A DNA stretch of 44,412 nt from Thauera sp. UBA6194 (GCA_002422685.1 DITC01000027.1:1-44412), one strand, 5' to 3'; shown: positions 18,328 to 28,419, numbered from the stretch's first letter. Translations and numbers: made by a program. Notes: a model not told the origin generated them from the letters alone.

Positions 18328-19014
18328 ATGAGAGCCCACATCCTGCAGCACGTCCCCTTCGAGGGTCCCGCCTACATCGGCCAGTGGCTGGCCGGGCAGG
18401 GCGCAGAAATCAGCGACACCCGGCTGTGGGAATCCACCACGCTGCCCGACCCGGACGCGATCGACCTGCTCGTGGTGATGGGCGGACCGATGAGCGTGAA
18501 TGACGAGGCCGATTTTCCCTGGCTGGCGGCGGAGAAGCGCTTCATCGCCGAGGTCGTGGCGCGCGGCCGGCCGGTGCTCGGCATCTGCCTGGGCGCGCAA
18601 CTGATCGCCAGCGCGCACGGTGCGCGCGTGTTTCGCAACACCGCCAAGGAGATCGGCTGGTTCGACATCCAGGCCGCGGACGGCGTCGACGAGGGCTTCC
18701 GCTTTCCCGAAACCGCAACCGTGCTGCACTGGCACGGCGAGACCTTCGAGCTGCCGCCGGGCGCGCGCCTGCTCGCCTCCAGCGCGGCATGCAGGCACCA
18801 GGCCTTTCAGCTCGGCGAGCGTGCGATCGGCCTGCAGTTCCACCTCGAGATGAGCGACGAGAGCCTGCACGCGATCGTCGCCAACTGCCGCGACGAGCTC
18901 GTGCCGGGGCGCTGGATCCAGGACGAAGCCACGCTCCTCGCCGCAGCCACCGAGCACTTCGCGGCCACCCATGCCTTGATGGACCGCCTGCTCGAGTGGC
19001 TCACGCGGCGCTGA
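18328..19014 (+). CDS. Class I glutamine amidotransferase-like protein (GMP-synthase-type domain)
   Basis: Stand-alone class I glutaminase domain of 228 residues. The nucleophile C87 lies in VLGICLGAQL, and H172 and E174 in LQFHLEMS, completing the triad. The oxyanion region is VVMGGPMSVND. There is no synthetase domain, so it hydrolyses glutamine or a gamma-glutamyl compound for an unknown partner, as in the YfeJ/PuuD-like group. It is followed at 104 bases by the LEA-type lipoprotein gene. No strong ribosome site precedes the ATG. Confidence 0.87.
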   Translation: MRAHILQHVPFEGPAYIGQWLAGQGAEISDTRLWESTTLPDPDAIDLLVVMGGPMSVNDEADFPWLAAEKRFIAEVVARGRPVLGICLGAQLIASAHGARVFRNTAKEIGWFDIQAADGVDEGFRFPETATVLHWHGETFELPPGARLLASSAACRHQAFQLGERAIGLQFHLEMSDESLHAIVANCRDELVPGRWIQDEATLLAAATEHFAATHALMDRLLEWLTRR

Positions 19015-19117
19015 GCCCGCGCGCGCCGAATCCGGCCTTTGAGCGGGCGGGTTGTTAGAATCGGGCAGCGCGTACCGATCCCGGCGCGCCAGTCCCCCAT
19101 CATCGGAGAGCGCTGCC

Positions 19118-19627
19118 ATGCACAGCCACCCTGCCCAGCCCCATCAAAGCACCTTGCGCGCCATCCTGCTCCTGATCGTCGCGACGCTCGTGCTCGGACT
19201 CGCCGGCTGCGCCAGCCTGGTGCACCGCGAGCCGGTGCGCATCAACGTGGTCGGGCTCGAGCCGATTCCCGGCGAGGGCATGGAGATGCGCTTCAAGGTC
19301 AAGCTGCGCGTGCAAAACCCCAACGAGTCGGCGATCGACTTCGACGGACTCTCGCTCGACCTCGACCTCAACGGCCGGCACTTCGCCAGCGGTGTCAGCG
19401 ACCGTGCGGGCAGCGTGCCGCGCTTCGGCGAGACCCTGATCGAGATTCCGGTGTCGGTGTCGGCGATCGCGGTGGTGCGCCAGGCGCTCGGCGTGATGGA
19501 AGGCGAGGCCGTGGCCGAAGTGCCCTACGCCCTGCGTGGCCGGCTGGCCGGCGGCCTGCTCGGCGGCATGCGCTTCTCCGACTCGGGTGCGCTGAAGCTG
19601 CCCGAACCGCTCAAGACCCCGCGCTGA
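19118..19627 (+). CDS. LEA type 2 (WHy-domain) lipoprotein
   Basis: Predicted lipoprotein of 169 residues. The lipobox LAGC lies at the end of a hydrophobic segment (LLLIVATLVLGLAGC), followed by a WHy/LEA-2 fold (VRINVVGLEPIPGEGMEMRF, LRVQNPNESAIDFDGLSLDL) and the family's SVSAIAVV strand. These domains are associated with desiccation and stress tolerance, but the bacterial members' role is unclear. I use the ATG at 19118, preceded by GGAGAG. The radical SAM gene follows closely on the same strand. Confidence 0.85.
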   Translation: MHSHPAQPHQSTLRAILLLIVATLVLGLAGCASLVHREPVRINVVGLEPIPGEGMEMRFKVKLRVQNPNESAIDFDGLSLDLDLNGRHFASGVSDRAGSVPRFGETLIEIPVSVSAIAVVRQALGVMEGEAVAEVPYALRGRLAGGLLGGMRFSDSGALKLPEPLKTPR

Positions 19628-19673
19628 ACAGGCAGGGAACGTCTTGCCCGCCACGCCCCGGGGCGCGCCCACG

Positions 19674-21575
19674 ATGCGCGTGCTCTCCGTCATCCCGCCG
19701 ATGACGCAGCTCAACACGCCCTACCCGTCCACCGCCTACCTCACCGGCTTCCTGCGCTCGCGCGGCGTCGACGCGGTGCAGGAGGACCTCGCGCTGAAGC
19801 TGGTGTTGCGCCTGCTCTCGCCCGCCGGGCTGGACGACATCCGCGCCTGCGCCGAGGCCTTGCCGAAGAAGCGGCGCACGCCGCTGGTGCAGGGCTTCAT
19901 CGAGCACTTCGCGCGCTACCGCTACACCGTCGGCCCCACCATCGCCTTCCTGCAGTGCCGCGACCCGACCATCGCGCACCGCATCGCCAGCCGGACCTTC
20001 CTGCCCGAAGGACCGCGCTTCGATGCGGTGGACGCCTATATCGACCCCGACGACCCCGAGGGCGGTGACCCGCTCGCCTGGGCCTTCGGCGCCATGGGGC
20101 TGGCCGACCGCGCGCGCCACCTGGCCACGCTGTACCTCAACGAGCTCGCCGACATCCTGCGCGACGCGGTGGATACGCGCTTCGAGTTCGTGCGCTACGC
20201 CGAAACGCTGGCGATGAGCCAGCCGACCTTCGAGCCGCTCGCCGCCGCGCTCGCCGCCGCGCCGACGCTGGTCGATGAGTATTTGAAAGACCTGACCCTC
20301 GAAGCCCTCTCCCACCACCAGCCGCAGGTGGTGCTGGTGTCCACCCCCTTCCCCGGCTCGGTATACGGCGCCTTTCGCATCGCGCAGGCGATCAAGGCCG
20401 CGCATCCGGAGATCGTCACCGTGCTCGGCGGCGGCTTCGTCAACACCGAGCTGCGCGAGCTCTCCGAGCCGCGCGTGTTCGACCATTTCGACTACGTCAC
20501 CCTCGACGACGGCGAGCGCCCGCTGCTGGCGCTGCTCGAGCATCTGCAGGGCAAACGCGGCCGATCGCGCCTGGTGCGGGCCTTCGTGCGCGACGCGGAT
20601 ACGGGCGCGGTGCGCTACATCAACCTCGTCGAGCCCGACGTACCCTTCGCCGAGGTCGGCACCCCCACCTGGGACGGCCTGCCGCTCGACGGCTACCTGT
20701 CGGTGCTCGACATGCTCAACCCGATGCACCGGCTGTGGTCGGACGGGCGCTGGAACAAGCTCACCGTGGCCCACGGCTGCTACTGGAAGAAGTGCACATT
20801 CTGCGACGTCAGCCTGGACTACATCGGCCGCTACGACGGCGCCGCCGCCAGCCTGCTGGTCGACCGCATCGAGGCGATCATCGCCGAGACCGGGCAGACG
20901 GGTTTCCACTTCGTCGACGAGGCCGCGCCGCCCAAGGCGCTGCGCGCGCTCGCCGAGGAGCTGCTGCGGCGCGGGGTGGCGATCTCGTGGTGGGGCAACA
21001 TCCGCTTCGAGAAGTCCTTCTCGCCCGAGCTCTGCCAGTTGCTCGCCGACAGCGGCTGCATCGCGGTGTCGGGCGGACTGGAGGTGGCCTCGGACCGCCT
21101 GCTGCAGTTGATGAAGAAGGGCGTGTCGGTGGAGCAGGTGGCGCGCGTCACCCACGCCTTCACCGAGGCCGGGGTGCTGGTGCACGCCTACCTGATGTAC
21201 GGCTTCCCGACGCAGACGGTGCATGACACCGTCGATGCGCTCGAATACGTGCGCCAGCTCTTCGAAGCCGGCTGCATCCAGTCGGGCTTCTTCCACCGCT
21301 TCGCGTGCACCGTGCATTCGCCGGTGGGGATGAACCCGGAGGCGTTCGGCGTCACCCTGGTGCCGCTGCCCGAGATCAGCTTCGCGAAGAACGACGTCGG
21401 CTTCATCGACCCCACCGGGGTGGATCACGACCGCCTCGGCAAGGCGCTCAACAAGGCGCTCTACAACTACATGCACGGCGTCGGCCTCGACACCGACGTG
21501 CGCGCCTGGTTCGAGGACAAGGTGCCGCGCCCGCGCGTGGCGCGGCATTTCATCGCGCGTGCGCTCGGTCGATGA
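19674..21575 (+). CDS. B12-binding-domain radical SAM protein
   Basis: Radical S-adenosylmethionine enzyme of about 633 residues. The N-terminal half has a cobalamin-binding-like Rossmann part (VVLVSTPFPGSVYGAFRIAQ, VTVLGGGFVNTELREL) without an obvious DxHxxG motif. The iron-sulphur site is C369-x4-C374-x2-C377 in HGCYWKKCTFCDVS, the CYWxKCxFC variant known from this subgroup. A TIM-barrel follows (SGGLEVASDRLLQLMKKGVS, YLMYGFPTQT). The ATG fits the usual MRVLSVIPP start. A TTG 30 bases upstream (19644) has the better ribosome site (AGGGA) and may be used instead. The product of the reaction is unknown. Confidence 0.85.
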   Translation: MRVLSVIPPMTQLNTPYPSTAYLTGFLRSRGVDAVQEDLALKLVLRLLSPAGLDDIRACAEALPKKRRTPLVQGFIEHFARYRYTVGPTIAFLQCRDPTIAHRIASRTFLPEGPRFDAVDAYIDPDDPEGGDPLAWAFGAMGLADRARHLATLYLNELADILRDAVDTRFEFVRYAETLAMSQPTFEPLAAALAAAPTLVDEYLKDLTLEALSHHQPQVVLVSTPFPGSVYGAFRIAQAIKAAHPEIVTVLGGGFVNTELRELSEPRVFDHFDYVTLDDGERPLLALLEHLQGKRGRSRLVRAFVRDADTGAVRYINLVEPDVPFAEVGTPTWDGLPLDGYLSVLDMLNPMHRLWSDGRWNKLTVAHGCYWKKCTFCDVSLDYIGRYDGAAASLLVDRIEAIIAETGQTGFHFVDEAAPPKALRALAEELLRRGVAISWWGNIRFEKSFSPELCQLLADSGCIAVSGGLEVASDRLLQLMKKGVSVEQVARVTHAFTEAGVLVHAYLMYGFPTQTVHDTVDALEYVRQLFEAGCIQSGFFHRFACTVHSPVGMNPEAFGVTLVPLPEISFAKNDVGFIDPTGVDHDRLGKALNKALYNYMHGVGLDTDVRAWFEDKVPRPRVARHFIARALGR

Positions 21576-21728
21576 GGCGGATGAGCAATGCCGCCGGTTG
21601 ACGCGGAGCGATCGCGGCTCATGGCACGATTCCCCGGGCAAGTGACGTTCCGCACGTCGGCCGCGGCGCGCACGCGATTACAATCGCTGCTCCCCCGAAG
21701 AACCCCAACGACGCCAATGCGCTGAAGC

Positions 21729-23417
21729 ATGGAAGACGACCTGCCCACCGGACCGGACCTGCGCCTGCTCTTCGACGAAGCCAGCCGGACGCTGAGCGCG
21801 AGCCTCGTGCCCGACCCGCGCTTTCCGCGCATCGACGCCTCATGGCTGCGCAAGCGCCTGGAGGCGGCCAGCTATGGGAACCTGCAGATCCGCCCCGAGC
21901 CGATCAAGCAGCTGATCGCGCGCTACAACGCGGGCGAAGCCGTGCCACCGACCGAGATCGCGCACTGCGTGGATGCCAGCCTGCAGATCATGATCGCGCT
22001 CGACGGCCTCAGCGCCCGCCTCGACCTGATCCCGGCCAAGGGCGGCAAAGCCGCCACCCGCGACGCGCTGCTCGCGCTCATCCACAGCAAGGGCATCGTC
22101 GAGGGCCTGCTCCCCGAGGAGATCGATCGCGCGCTCGCCGAAGCCCGGGCGGAAGAGCTCGTCATCGCGCGCGGCCAGGCGCCCGTGCGCGGGGAGGACG
22201 GCCGACTCGAGAGCCTGCTGCCCGAAACCCGCGAGCGCGTGCCCCGCGTCGACGCGAGCGATCGCACCGACTACCGTGACCTGGGCGAAGTGCAGATCGT
22301 GCGCGCCGGCGACGCGCTGATGCGGCGCCATCCGCCCACGGCAGGCACCGAGGGGCTCGGTGTGCTCGGCCGCAGCATCCCCGCAAAGCCCGGCCGCGAC
22401 GTGCGCTTCGCGGCCGGCCTGCGCGGCGCCGCGCCCTCGCCCGACGACCCCGACCTGCTCGTGGCGACCACCGACGGGCAGCCTGTCCGCGTCAGAGGCG
22501 GGGTCATGGTCGAGCCGGTGTACACGGTCGACGCGGTGAACATGGCCAGCGGCAACATCGACTTCGACGGCACGGTGCGGGTGAGGGCAGATGTCCACGC
22601 CGGCATGAAGATCCGCGCCACCGGCGACATCGAGATCGGCGGCACGGTCGAGCCCGCCACCCTCGAGGCCGGCGGCAACATCGTCGTCAAGGGCGGGGTC
22701 ATGGGCAGCCTGGGCGCCAAGGGTGCCGGCAAGGATGCCGCCACCCAGGTCCTGCGCTGTGGCGGCAGCTTCTCGGCCACGTACGCTCAGCAAGCGCGCA
22801 TCTGCGCAGGCGACTCGATCTTCATCGACGACATGGCGATGCAGTGTCAGCTCGACGCCGGCAACCATGTCCGCGTCGGCAACTACCGCCGCGGCCACAT
22901 CATCGGCGGATCCACGCGCGCAGCCCTGTCGATCCACGCCCGGGTGATCGGCGCCACCAACCGCGTCCGCACCGAGCTCGAGATCGGCAACGACCCCGCG
23001 CTGGCACGAACCGTGAAGGAAAAGGCCGCCCTGCGCGACGAGCGCGAAAACAAGCTGCTCGAGATCGGCAAGCTGCTCACCCTGGCCGACCGCAACCCGG
23101 GCAAGGTCTCGCCCGAGGTGATCGCGCGCGCGGAAGAAACCGCCGCTGCCCTGTCGGCCGAAATCGAGGAACTGCGTGAGGAAGAGGGCAGCCTGCGCGA
23201 GCGCCTGGCGCTGACCCAGCTGGCACGGGTGAATGCCGAGCAGGCGATCCACGAGGGCGTCTCGATCAGCAGCGGCGAATACACCTTGCGCATCCCGCAC
23301 GAGTTCGGCCCGAGCACGGTTCGCCTGTCGCCGCAGGGGCTGGGCACTTTTCCGCTCGAGGGCGAGAAGCAGCAAACCGCACCACAACGCCCCGCCACCG
23401 AGCGACGCGCGCGCTGA
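21729..23417 (+). CDS. FapA/DUF342 family protein
   Basis: Protein of 562 residues with the DUF342 (FapA) architecture: an N-terminal domain, a central flat beta-solenoid rich in small residues (about 240-400; NMASGNIDFDGTVRVRADVH, MKIRATGDIEIGGTVE, GGNIVVKGGVMGS), then a coiled coil (about 420-500; EETAAALSAEIEELREEEGS) and a C-terminal tail. Related proteins in Vibrio and Bacillus affect surface signalling and sporulation-linked or flagellar regulation through their polymerising solenoid; the role here is unknown. Cytoplasmic, as no signal peptide is visible. Confidence 0.85.
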   Translation: MEDDLPTGPDLRLLFDEASRTLSASLVPDPRFPRIDASWLRKRLEAASYGNLQIRPEPIKQLIARYNAGEAVPPTEIAHCVDASLQIMIALDGLSARLDLIPAKGGKAATRDALLALIHSKGIVEGLLPEEIDRALAEARAEELVIARGQAPVRGEDGRLESLLPETRERVPRVDASDRTDYRDLGEVQIVRAGDALMRRHPPTAGTEGLGVLGRSIPAKPGRDVRFAAGLRGAAPSPDDPDLLVATTDGQPVRVRGGVMVEPVYTVDAVNMASGNIDFDGTVRVRADVHAGMKIRATGDIEIGGTVEPATLEAGGNIVVKGGVMGSLGAKGAGKDAATQVLRCGGSFSATYAQQARICAGDSIFIDDMAMQCQLDAGNHVRVGNYRRGHIIGGSTRAALSIHARVIGATNRVRTELEIGNDPALARTVKEKAALRDERENKLLEIGKLLTLADRNPGKVSPEVIARAEETAAALSAEIEELREEEGSLRERLALTQLARVNAEQAIHEGVSISSGEYTLRIPHEFGPSTVRLSPQGLGTFPLEGEKQQTAPQRPATERRAR

Positions 23418-23454
23418 TCGCCCCCGCCGGGCGGGCTCGGGGCCATGCCTGCGC

Positions 23455-23490
23455 GCCCGGGGCCGACGCCTCGCGTTGTCGGCCCCGGGC
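23455..23490. terminator. Hairpin between converging FapA-like and tpx genes
   Basis: GCCCGGGGCCGA and TCGGCCCCGGGC form a perfect 12-bp stem with a 12-base loop, placed between two converging genes. It probably limits read-through in both directions. There is no T-tract. Confidence 0.6.
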
Positions 23491-23504
23491 GTGAGTCGAG
23501 CGCC

Positions 23505-24005
23505 TTACTTCAGCGCGGCGAGCGCAGCGGCGTAGTCCGGCTCTTCCTTGATCTCGGGCACGAGCTGCGAGTACACCACCTTGTCGCTCGCATCGAGCAC
23601 GACCACGCCACGCGCAGTCACCCCGGCGAGCGGACCGGATGTGATGCCCACGCCGTAGGCTTCGCCGAACTGCGGGTTGCGGAAGGTCGACAGCGTGTGC
23701 ACGTTCTGCAGGCCTTCGGTCTCGCAGAAGCGCTTGGCGGCGAAGGGCAGGTCGGCGGACACGACCAGCACCACGGTGTCGGCGAGCTTGCCGGCTTCTT
23801 CGTTGAACTTGCGCGCGGATGCGGCGCACACCGGGGTGTCCAGGCTGGGGACGATGTTGAGCACCTTGCGCTTGCCGGCGAAGGCGTCGAGGCCGACGTC
23901 GGCCAGGTCGGCGCCGGTCAGCTTGAATGCGGGGGCGGCGTCGCCGGCCTGCGGGAAACGGCCCGCCACGTCGATCGGGTTGCCGCCGAGGGTCACTTTG
24001 CTCAT
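23505..24005 (-). CDS. tpx: Thiol peroxidase (atypical 2-Cys peroxiredoxin)
   Basis: Reduces hydrogen peroxide and lipid hydroperoxides using thioredoxin. The 166-residue length, the peroxidatic C60 in PSLDTPVCAASARKFNE and the resolving C94 in KRFCETEG, 34 residues apart, are exactly those of Tpx. The conserved arginine region TLSTFRNPQFGEAYGV is present. An AGGAG site precedes the ATG. It is a single-gene unit between the FapA-like gene (converging) and the oxyanion transporter operon (same strand, ending about 120 bases upstream). Confidence 0.96.
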   Translation of the reverse strand: MSKVTLGGNPIDVAGRFPQAGDAAPAFKLTGADLADVGLDAFAGKRKVLNIVPSLDTPVCAASARKFNEEAGKLADTVVLVVSADLPFAAKRFCETEGLQNVHTLSTFRNPQFGEAYGVGITSGPLAGVTARGVVVLDASDKVVYSQLVPEIKEEPDYAAALAALK

Positions 24006-24124
24006 GGGTCTGCTCCTGTGCTTGGGTGAGATTGACGCCGGCTTGTTCGTCGTTCGCCGGCTGGTCCGCTAGCCTACACCAAGCCGATGCAGGCTGCGCC
24101 GGGACGAAGGCGCGGGATGCCGCG

Positions 24125-26212
24125 TCAACGCCCTACCCGCGACAGCCCGAGCAGGCGCGAGCTGCGGTCGATGAGCACGGTCAGCAGCACGATCATGACC
24201 AGATAGGTACCGGCACGCTCGAAGCGGAACCACTCGAAGTTGAAGCTGAACTGGAAACCCAGCCCGCCGACGCCGATGAGGCCGAGCACCACCGCCGCGC
24301 GCACGTTGCTCTCGAACTGGAAGAAGCTGTAAGTCATCCAGTCGCGCCACACGCGCGGCACCGCGACCACCGCGTAAGTGGCCGCCCGCGATGCCCCGCA
24401 GGTAGGCTCGAAGCGGCGCAGCGGCTGGTTGTCCACCGCCTCACCGAACACCCTCGTCATCACGCCGAGCGTGTGCAGGGCGATCGCCAGCGTGCCGGCG
24501 ACCAGGCCCGGGCCGAAGAAGGCGATGCACAGAAAGGCCCACATGACTTCGGGGACGCCGCGCGCGACCACCGCCGTGGCACGCGCCGCGGCGAGCTGCA
24601 CGGCGCGCAGCGCACGCTGCCAGGGCGCGGGGGTCTCGCCGCTGAAGGCCGCGGCATGAAGCTGGAACGTGGCCGAATGCGGGTAGGTGAGCAGCACCGC
24701 CGCCGCCACGCCGAGCACGCTACCGACCACGGCGATGGCGAGCGGGACGGCCGCGGATTCGACCACCCGCCACACGAACCACTTCTGCAGCTCCTGCTGC
24801 CAGGCCCACCACGCCGCCGGTCGCCAGAACTCGAGCGGGCCGTGCTCGGCGAACAGGTCGACCGCCTTGCCCTCGCGGGCGCGCGCCTCGGCCTTGGCCG
24901 GGTCGCCAAGGCCAAGCCCGGCGAAATCGAGCTCGGGCTGCAGCAGACGTTCGAAAAAGCGCAGCTTTCCCCAGGCCTCGCCGCTCAACAGTTCGGCTGC
25001 CGGCGCCAGATGGTTGCGCGCCGCGCCGTCTTCGCCGGCACGATTGCCCCAGCCCATGAACCACAGCGACCACACCAGCACCAGCACGACCAGCCCTGCG
25101 GCCAGCCAGGGGCTCAGGGGCGGACGGGCGCCACCGTCGGCGACAGCCACGGAGCGCGTCCCGGACTCCGAGGCGGATGCCACTGCAGCAAGCGAACGGG
25201 CGGCGTCACCGGACGGCGCCGCGTTCATCCGCGACCGCGGTGGCGCGGTGCAAGCCGCCGCGGTGACGCCGCCCGCCACGGCACACGAGGCGCTCCCGCC
25301 CTGGCGCGAGGCATCACCGCGCAGCTGGCGACGGATGGTGTTGCTGAGCAGATCGGCCACCAGCGTCAGCAGCAGGGTGAACAGGATCAGCGTGCCGACC
25401 TTGTCCCAGGCGCCGAAGCGCACCTGATACCAGATCTCCGAACCCAGCCCGCCACCGCCCACCGCGCCGATCACCGCGGCGTTGCGGATCGCGCACTCGG
25501 CGCGCATCAGCGTGAAGGACAGCACGTTGCGCGCGGCGAGCGGGCGGATGCCGTACAGGAAAGTCGCGAGCCGGCCTCCGCCGAGGCTGCGCACCTGGGC
25601 GTAGCGCGACGCATCCACGCTGTCCCACAGCTCGCTGTAGACCTTGGCCAGGATGCCGGTGATGTTGAGCGCCAGCGCCAGCGCGCCGGTGAGCGGGCCG
25701 AGACCGATCATCGCCACCAGGATGATCGCCCACACGAAATCCGGCACCGCACGCAGGACGTCCTGCACCAGCCGGCAGACCGCGCACAGCAGCGCGGCCG
25801 GCGAGCGCAGCGGCAGGTGACGCAGGATGCGGGCGAAGCCTCTGCCCTTGCCCGTGCACTGCGCTTCACCCACGCACACCGCCCGGCTCGCACCCAGCGC
25901 CAGCGGCCAGGCCAGCACCACCCCGAGCGCGGTGCCGAGCAGGGCCGCGGAGAGGGTCTGCAGGGTCAGCTCCCAGGCCTGACGCACGAAGGCCGGCGAC
26001 AGGTCGGGGCTGGCAAAGGCCACCAGCCAGGCGGCGATCCGGGTCGCCGCCTGAGCGCGACGCTCGGCATCGGTGAGCGCGCCCCAGTCCCAGTCGGCCG
26101 CCGCGAAGGCGGCAAGCAGCGCCAGCAACAGGGCAAGCAGGGCGACGAAATGCCCGAACGGGCGGCGCGCGTAAGGCAGGCCGGCGGCGCAGGTCGGCTC
26201 GAGCGCGCTCAC
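24125..26212 (-). CDS. Fused double-permease (PhnE-PhnE) of an oxyanion ABC transporter
   Basis: Membrane protein of 695 residues with two complete PhnE-like permease domains. The first (about 10-290) ends GAVGGGGLGSEIWYQ; the second (about 355-690) ends LIGVGGLGFQFSF. Both have the EAA-type loop and SFTLMRAECAIRNA / SFFQFESNVRAAVV helices. A 60-residue Ala/Ser/Gly-rich linker joins them. The start is taken as the GTG at 26212, because upstream codons overlap the ATPase gene and show no family similarity. The start lies 38 bases past the ATPase stop. Together with the ATPase and binding protein it makes a complete importer of the phosphonate/phosphite/selenate group. Confidence 0.87.
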   Translation of the reverse strand: MSALEPTCAAGLPYARRPFGHFVALLALLLALLAAFAAADWDWGALTDAERRAQAATRIAAWLVAFASPDLSPAFVRQAWELTLQTLSAALLGTALGVVLAWPLALGASRAVCVGEAQCTGKGRGFARILRHLPLRSPAALLCAVCRLVQDVLRAVPDFVWAIILVAMIGLGPLTGALALALNITGILAKVYSELWDSVDASRYAQVRSLGGGRLATFLYGIRPLAARNVLSFTLMRAECAIRNAAVIGAVGGGGLGSEIWYQVRFGAWDKVGTLILFTLLLTLVADLLSNTIRRQLRGDASRQGGSASCAVAGGVTAAACTAPPRSRMNAAPSGDAARSLAAVASASESGTRSVAVADGGARPPLSPWLAAGLVVLVLVWSLWFMGWGNRAGEDGAARNHLAPAAELLSGEAWGKLRFFERLLQPELDFAGLGLGDPAKAEARAREGKAVDLFAEHGPLEFWRPAAWWAWQQELQKWFVWRVVESAAVPLAIAVVGSVLGVAAAVLLTYPHSATFQLHAAAFSGETPAPWQRALRAVQLAAARATAVVARGVPEVMWAFLCIAFFGPGLVAGTLAIALHTLGVMTRVFGEAVDNQPLRRFEPTCGASRAATYAVVAVPRVWRDWMTYSFFQFESNVRAAVVLGLIGVGGLGFQFSFNFEWFRFERAGTYLVMIVLLTVLIDRSSRLLGLSRVGR

Positions 26213-26249
26213 CGCCCGCCGCCCCGCGCGCAGCGCAGCCGCAACGGCC

Positions 26250-27071
<822 letters not shown>

Positions 27072-27126
27072 GAAGGGCGAGCGGACGAGGGCGCCCGAGC
27101 ACCGGGAGACGGGCGCTCGCAGCCAC

Positions 27127-27160
27127 GCAGGGGCAAGGCGCGCTGCGGCGCGGCCCCTGC
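27127..27160 (-). terminator. Intra-operon hairpin after the oxyanion-binding-protein gene
   Basis: GCAGGGGC pairs with GCCCCTGC around an 18-base GC-rich loop that can itself fold. It sits in the 106-base gap between the binding-protein and ATPase genes. Hairpins at this place in ABC operons often protect the upstream mRNA so that more binding protein than transporter is made; here that is inference. Confidence 0.4.
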
Positions 27161-27177
27161 ATGCCCTCGACCGAGGT

Positions 27178-28104
27178 TCAGCCGCCGATATCCAGACCCG
27201 ACTCGAGCAGCTCGACGTACTGCTGCCACTCGCCGACCTCCGCGCCGACGAACCGGCCCGCCTTCAGGTAGCTCAGCAGCTGCGCGCCCTCGGGCGTGCT
27301 GCCGTCGATGGCCAGCAGCGCGCTGCGCAGCGCAGCGAGCAGCTCCGGCCCCAGGTCGGTGCGCGCAGCGAGGGCGTAGTCGATGTAGGGCGGGGTCTTG
27401 TAGATGATGGGCGCGCGTGCCTTGAGCGCCGCGTCGGCCTTGTCCCAGGAGGCGTAGTTCAGCGCGCCGATCTGATGCGTGCCATCAGCCACCATGCGCA
27501 GGCTCACGTCGTGGCTGCCCGAATAGGCTACCGTGCGGAACACCTTCTCCGGCGTGCTCCCGGTCTGGTCCATGAAGAACTTGCGCGGCATGACATGGCC
27601 GGAGGTGCTGCTCTTGCTGCCGAAGGTGAAGCTCCAGCCCTTGCCGGCGGCGGCCTGCGCGAGCTCGCCGAGCGTACTCAGCGTGCCCAGCCCGGTAGCC
27701 GGGTTGGCGATGAAATAGCTGACGAAGCGCTTGTCGATGTCGCGGCAGCCGAGCACGGTGAGCGCGTCGCCCATCTGCATGCGCGCCTGCGCGGTAGTCA
27801 CCGCCCCGAGCCAGGCGATGTGGGCGCGGCCGGTGGCGAGCGCGGTCACGCTGGCGGCGTAGTTCTCGACGTGCATGTACTCGACCGGCAGGCCGACGGC
27901 CTTGCCGAGCAGGCGCGCGAGCGCGCCGAAGTTCTCGCGCATGCGGTCGGCGTCGCCGTCATCGGGAATGGCGGTGATGATGAGCTTTTCGGGGCGCTGC
28001 GCGGCCTGAGTCTGGCGGGCGCTCAGGCCCAGGGTGCCGGCCACGGCGAGCGCGGCGGTAGACAGCAGAAAGCCTCTGCGCGAGGCAGTGCGGGGTTGAT
28101 GCAT
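27178..28104 (-). CDS. PhnD-like periplasmic oxyanion-binding protein (putative selenate/phosphonate type)
   Basis: Binding protein of 308 residues in the phosphonate-binding-like family. The N-terminus has a twin-arginine signal (SRRGFLLSTAALAVAGTLGL). The mature part shows LIITAIPDDGDADRMRENFG, VEYMHVENYAASVTALATGR, AHIAWLGAVTTAQAR and FGSKSSTSGHVMPRKFF. The IPDDGD and AWLGAVTTAQAR pattern, with DKRFVSYFIANPATGLG, is closest in my memory to members annotated as putative selenate binders rather than true PhnD, but substrate is not proven. A GGGAG site precedes the ATG. First gene of a three-gene importer operon. Confidence 0.85.
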   Translation of the reverse strand: MHQPRTASRRGFLLSTAALAVAGTLGLSARQTQAAQRPEKLIITAIPDDGDADRMRENFGALARLLGKAVGLPVEYMHVENYAASVTALATGRAHIAWLGAVTTAQARMQMGDALTVLGCRDIDKRFVSYFIANPATGLGTLSTLGELAQAAAGKGWSFTFGSKSSTSGHVMPRKFFMDQTGSTPEKVFRTVAYSGSHDVSLRMVADGTHQIGALNYASWDKADAALKARAPIIYKTPPYIDYALAARTDLGPELLAALRSALLAIDGSTPEGAQLLSYLKAGRFVGAEVGEWQQYVELLESGLDIGG

Positions 28105-28419
28105 GCTTGCTCCCGTTGTTCGGAGGCCGCCGGCATGGACGATGCCGCCCGGCTTCCAGCCACCCCGGTGCGGGCGCGCCGGGGTTTAATGGCCCGGTCC
28201 GCGGACCGGGCGAAAAGAACTCGGCAGCCCCGGCGCCAGCTCTGAAGCCCGCGCACGGCTGCCGTACCCGGACATGCCGGGCAGGACGGACGGTCGATAT
28301 GAAGATCGACGCTCTGGTGTCCGGCGCGCATTATCCGCAATACCGCCCCTTAGCGGAACCCTCGCGCAGCCTGCCGGTCTCGACACCATCCCCGCCACGC
28401 AGCGCGCAGGAACAACCCC
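28105..28419. other. Divergent spacer between the oxyanion importer and an unknown lipoprotein
   Basis: No gene is visible. It must hold promoters for both flanking genes, though no convincing -35/-10 pair stands out. Two GC-rich dyads lie near its left third: ACCCCGG/CCGGGGT at about 28162-28185 and the palindrome at 28192-28211. Confidence 0.6.
28192..28211. promoter_or_regulatory. Perfect 20-base palindrome upstream of the oxyanion importer
   Basis: GCCCGGTCCG followed directly by its reverse complement, about 90 bases before the binding-protein start. With no loop it is more likely a protein-binding site than a hairpin, but a transcription-ending role toward either side cannot be excluded. 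Confidence 0.4.

Noticed and set aside
20770..20806. CX4CX2C cluster site as a sequencing frameshift
   Set aside because: The reading frame continues normally on both sides, and the CYWxKCxFC form is known in this radical SAM subgroup.
19611..21641. 676-codon minus-strand frame opposite the radical SAM gene
   Set aside because: Radical SAM motifs on the plus strand are unambiguous.
28105..28419. Possible riboswitch in the leader of the oxyanion importer
   Set aside because: Two GC-rich dyads are present, but no conserved core of any riboswitch class I know could be identified.
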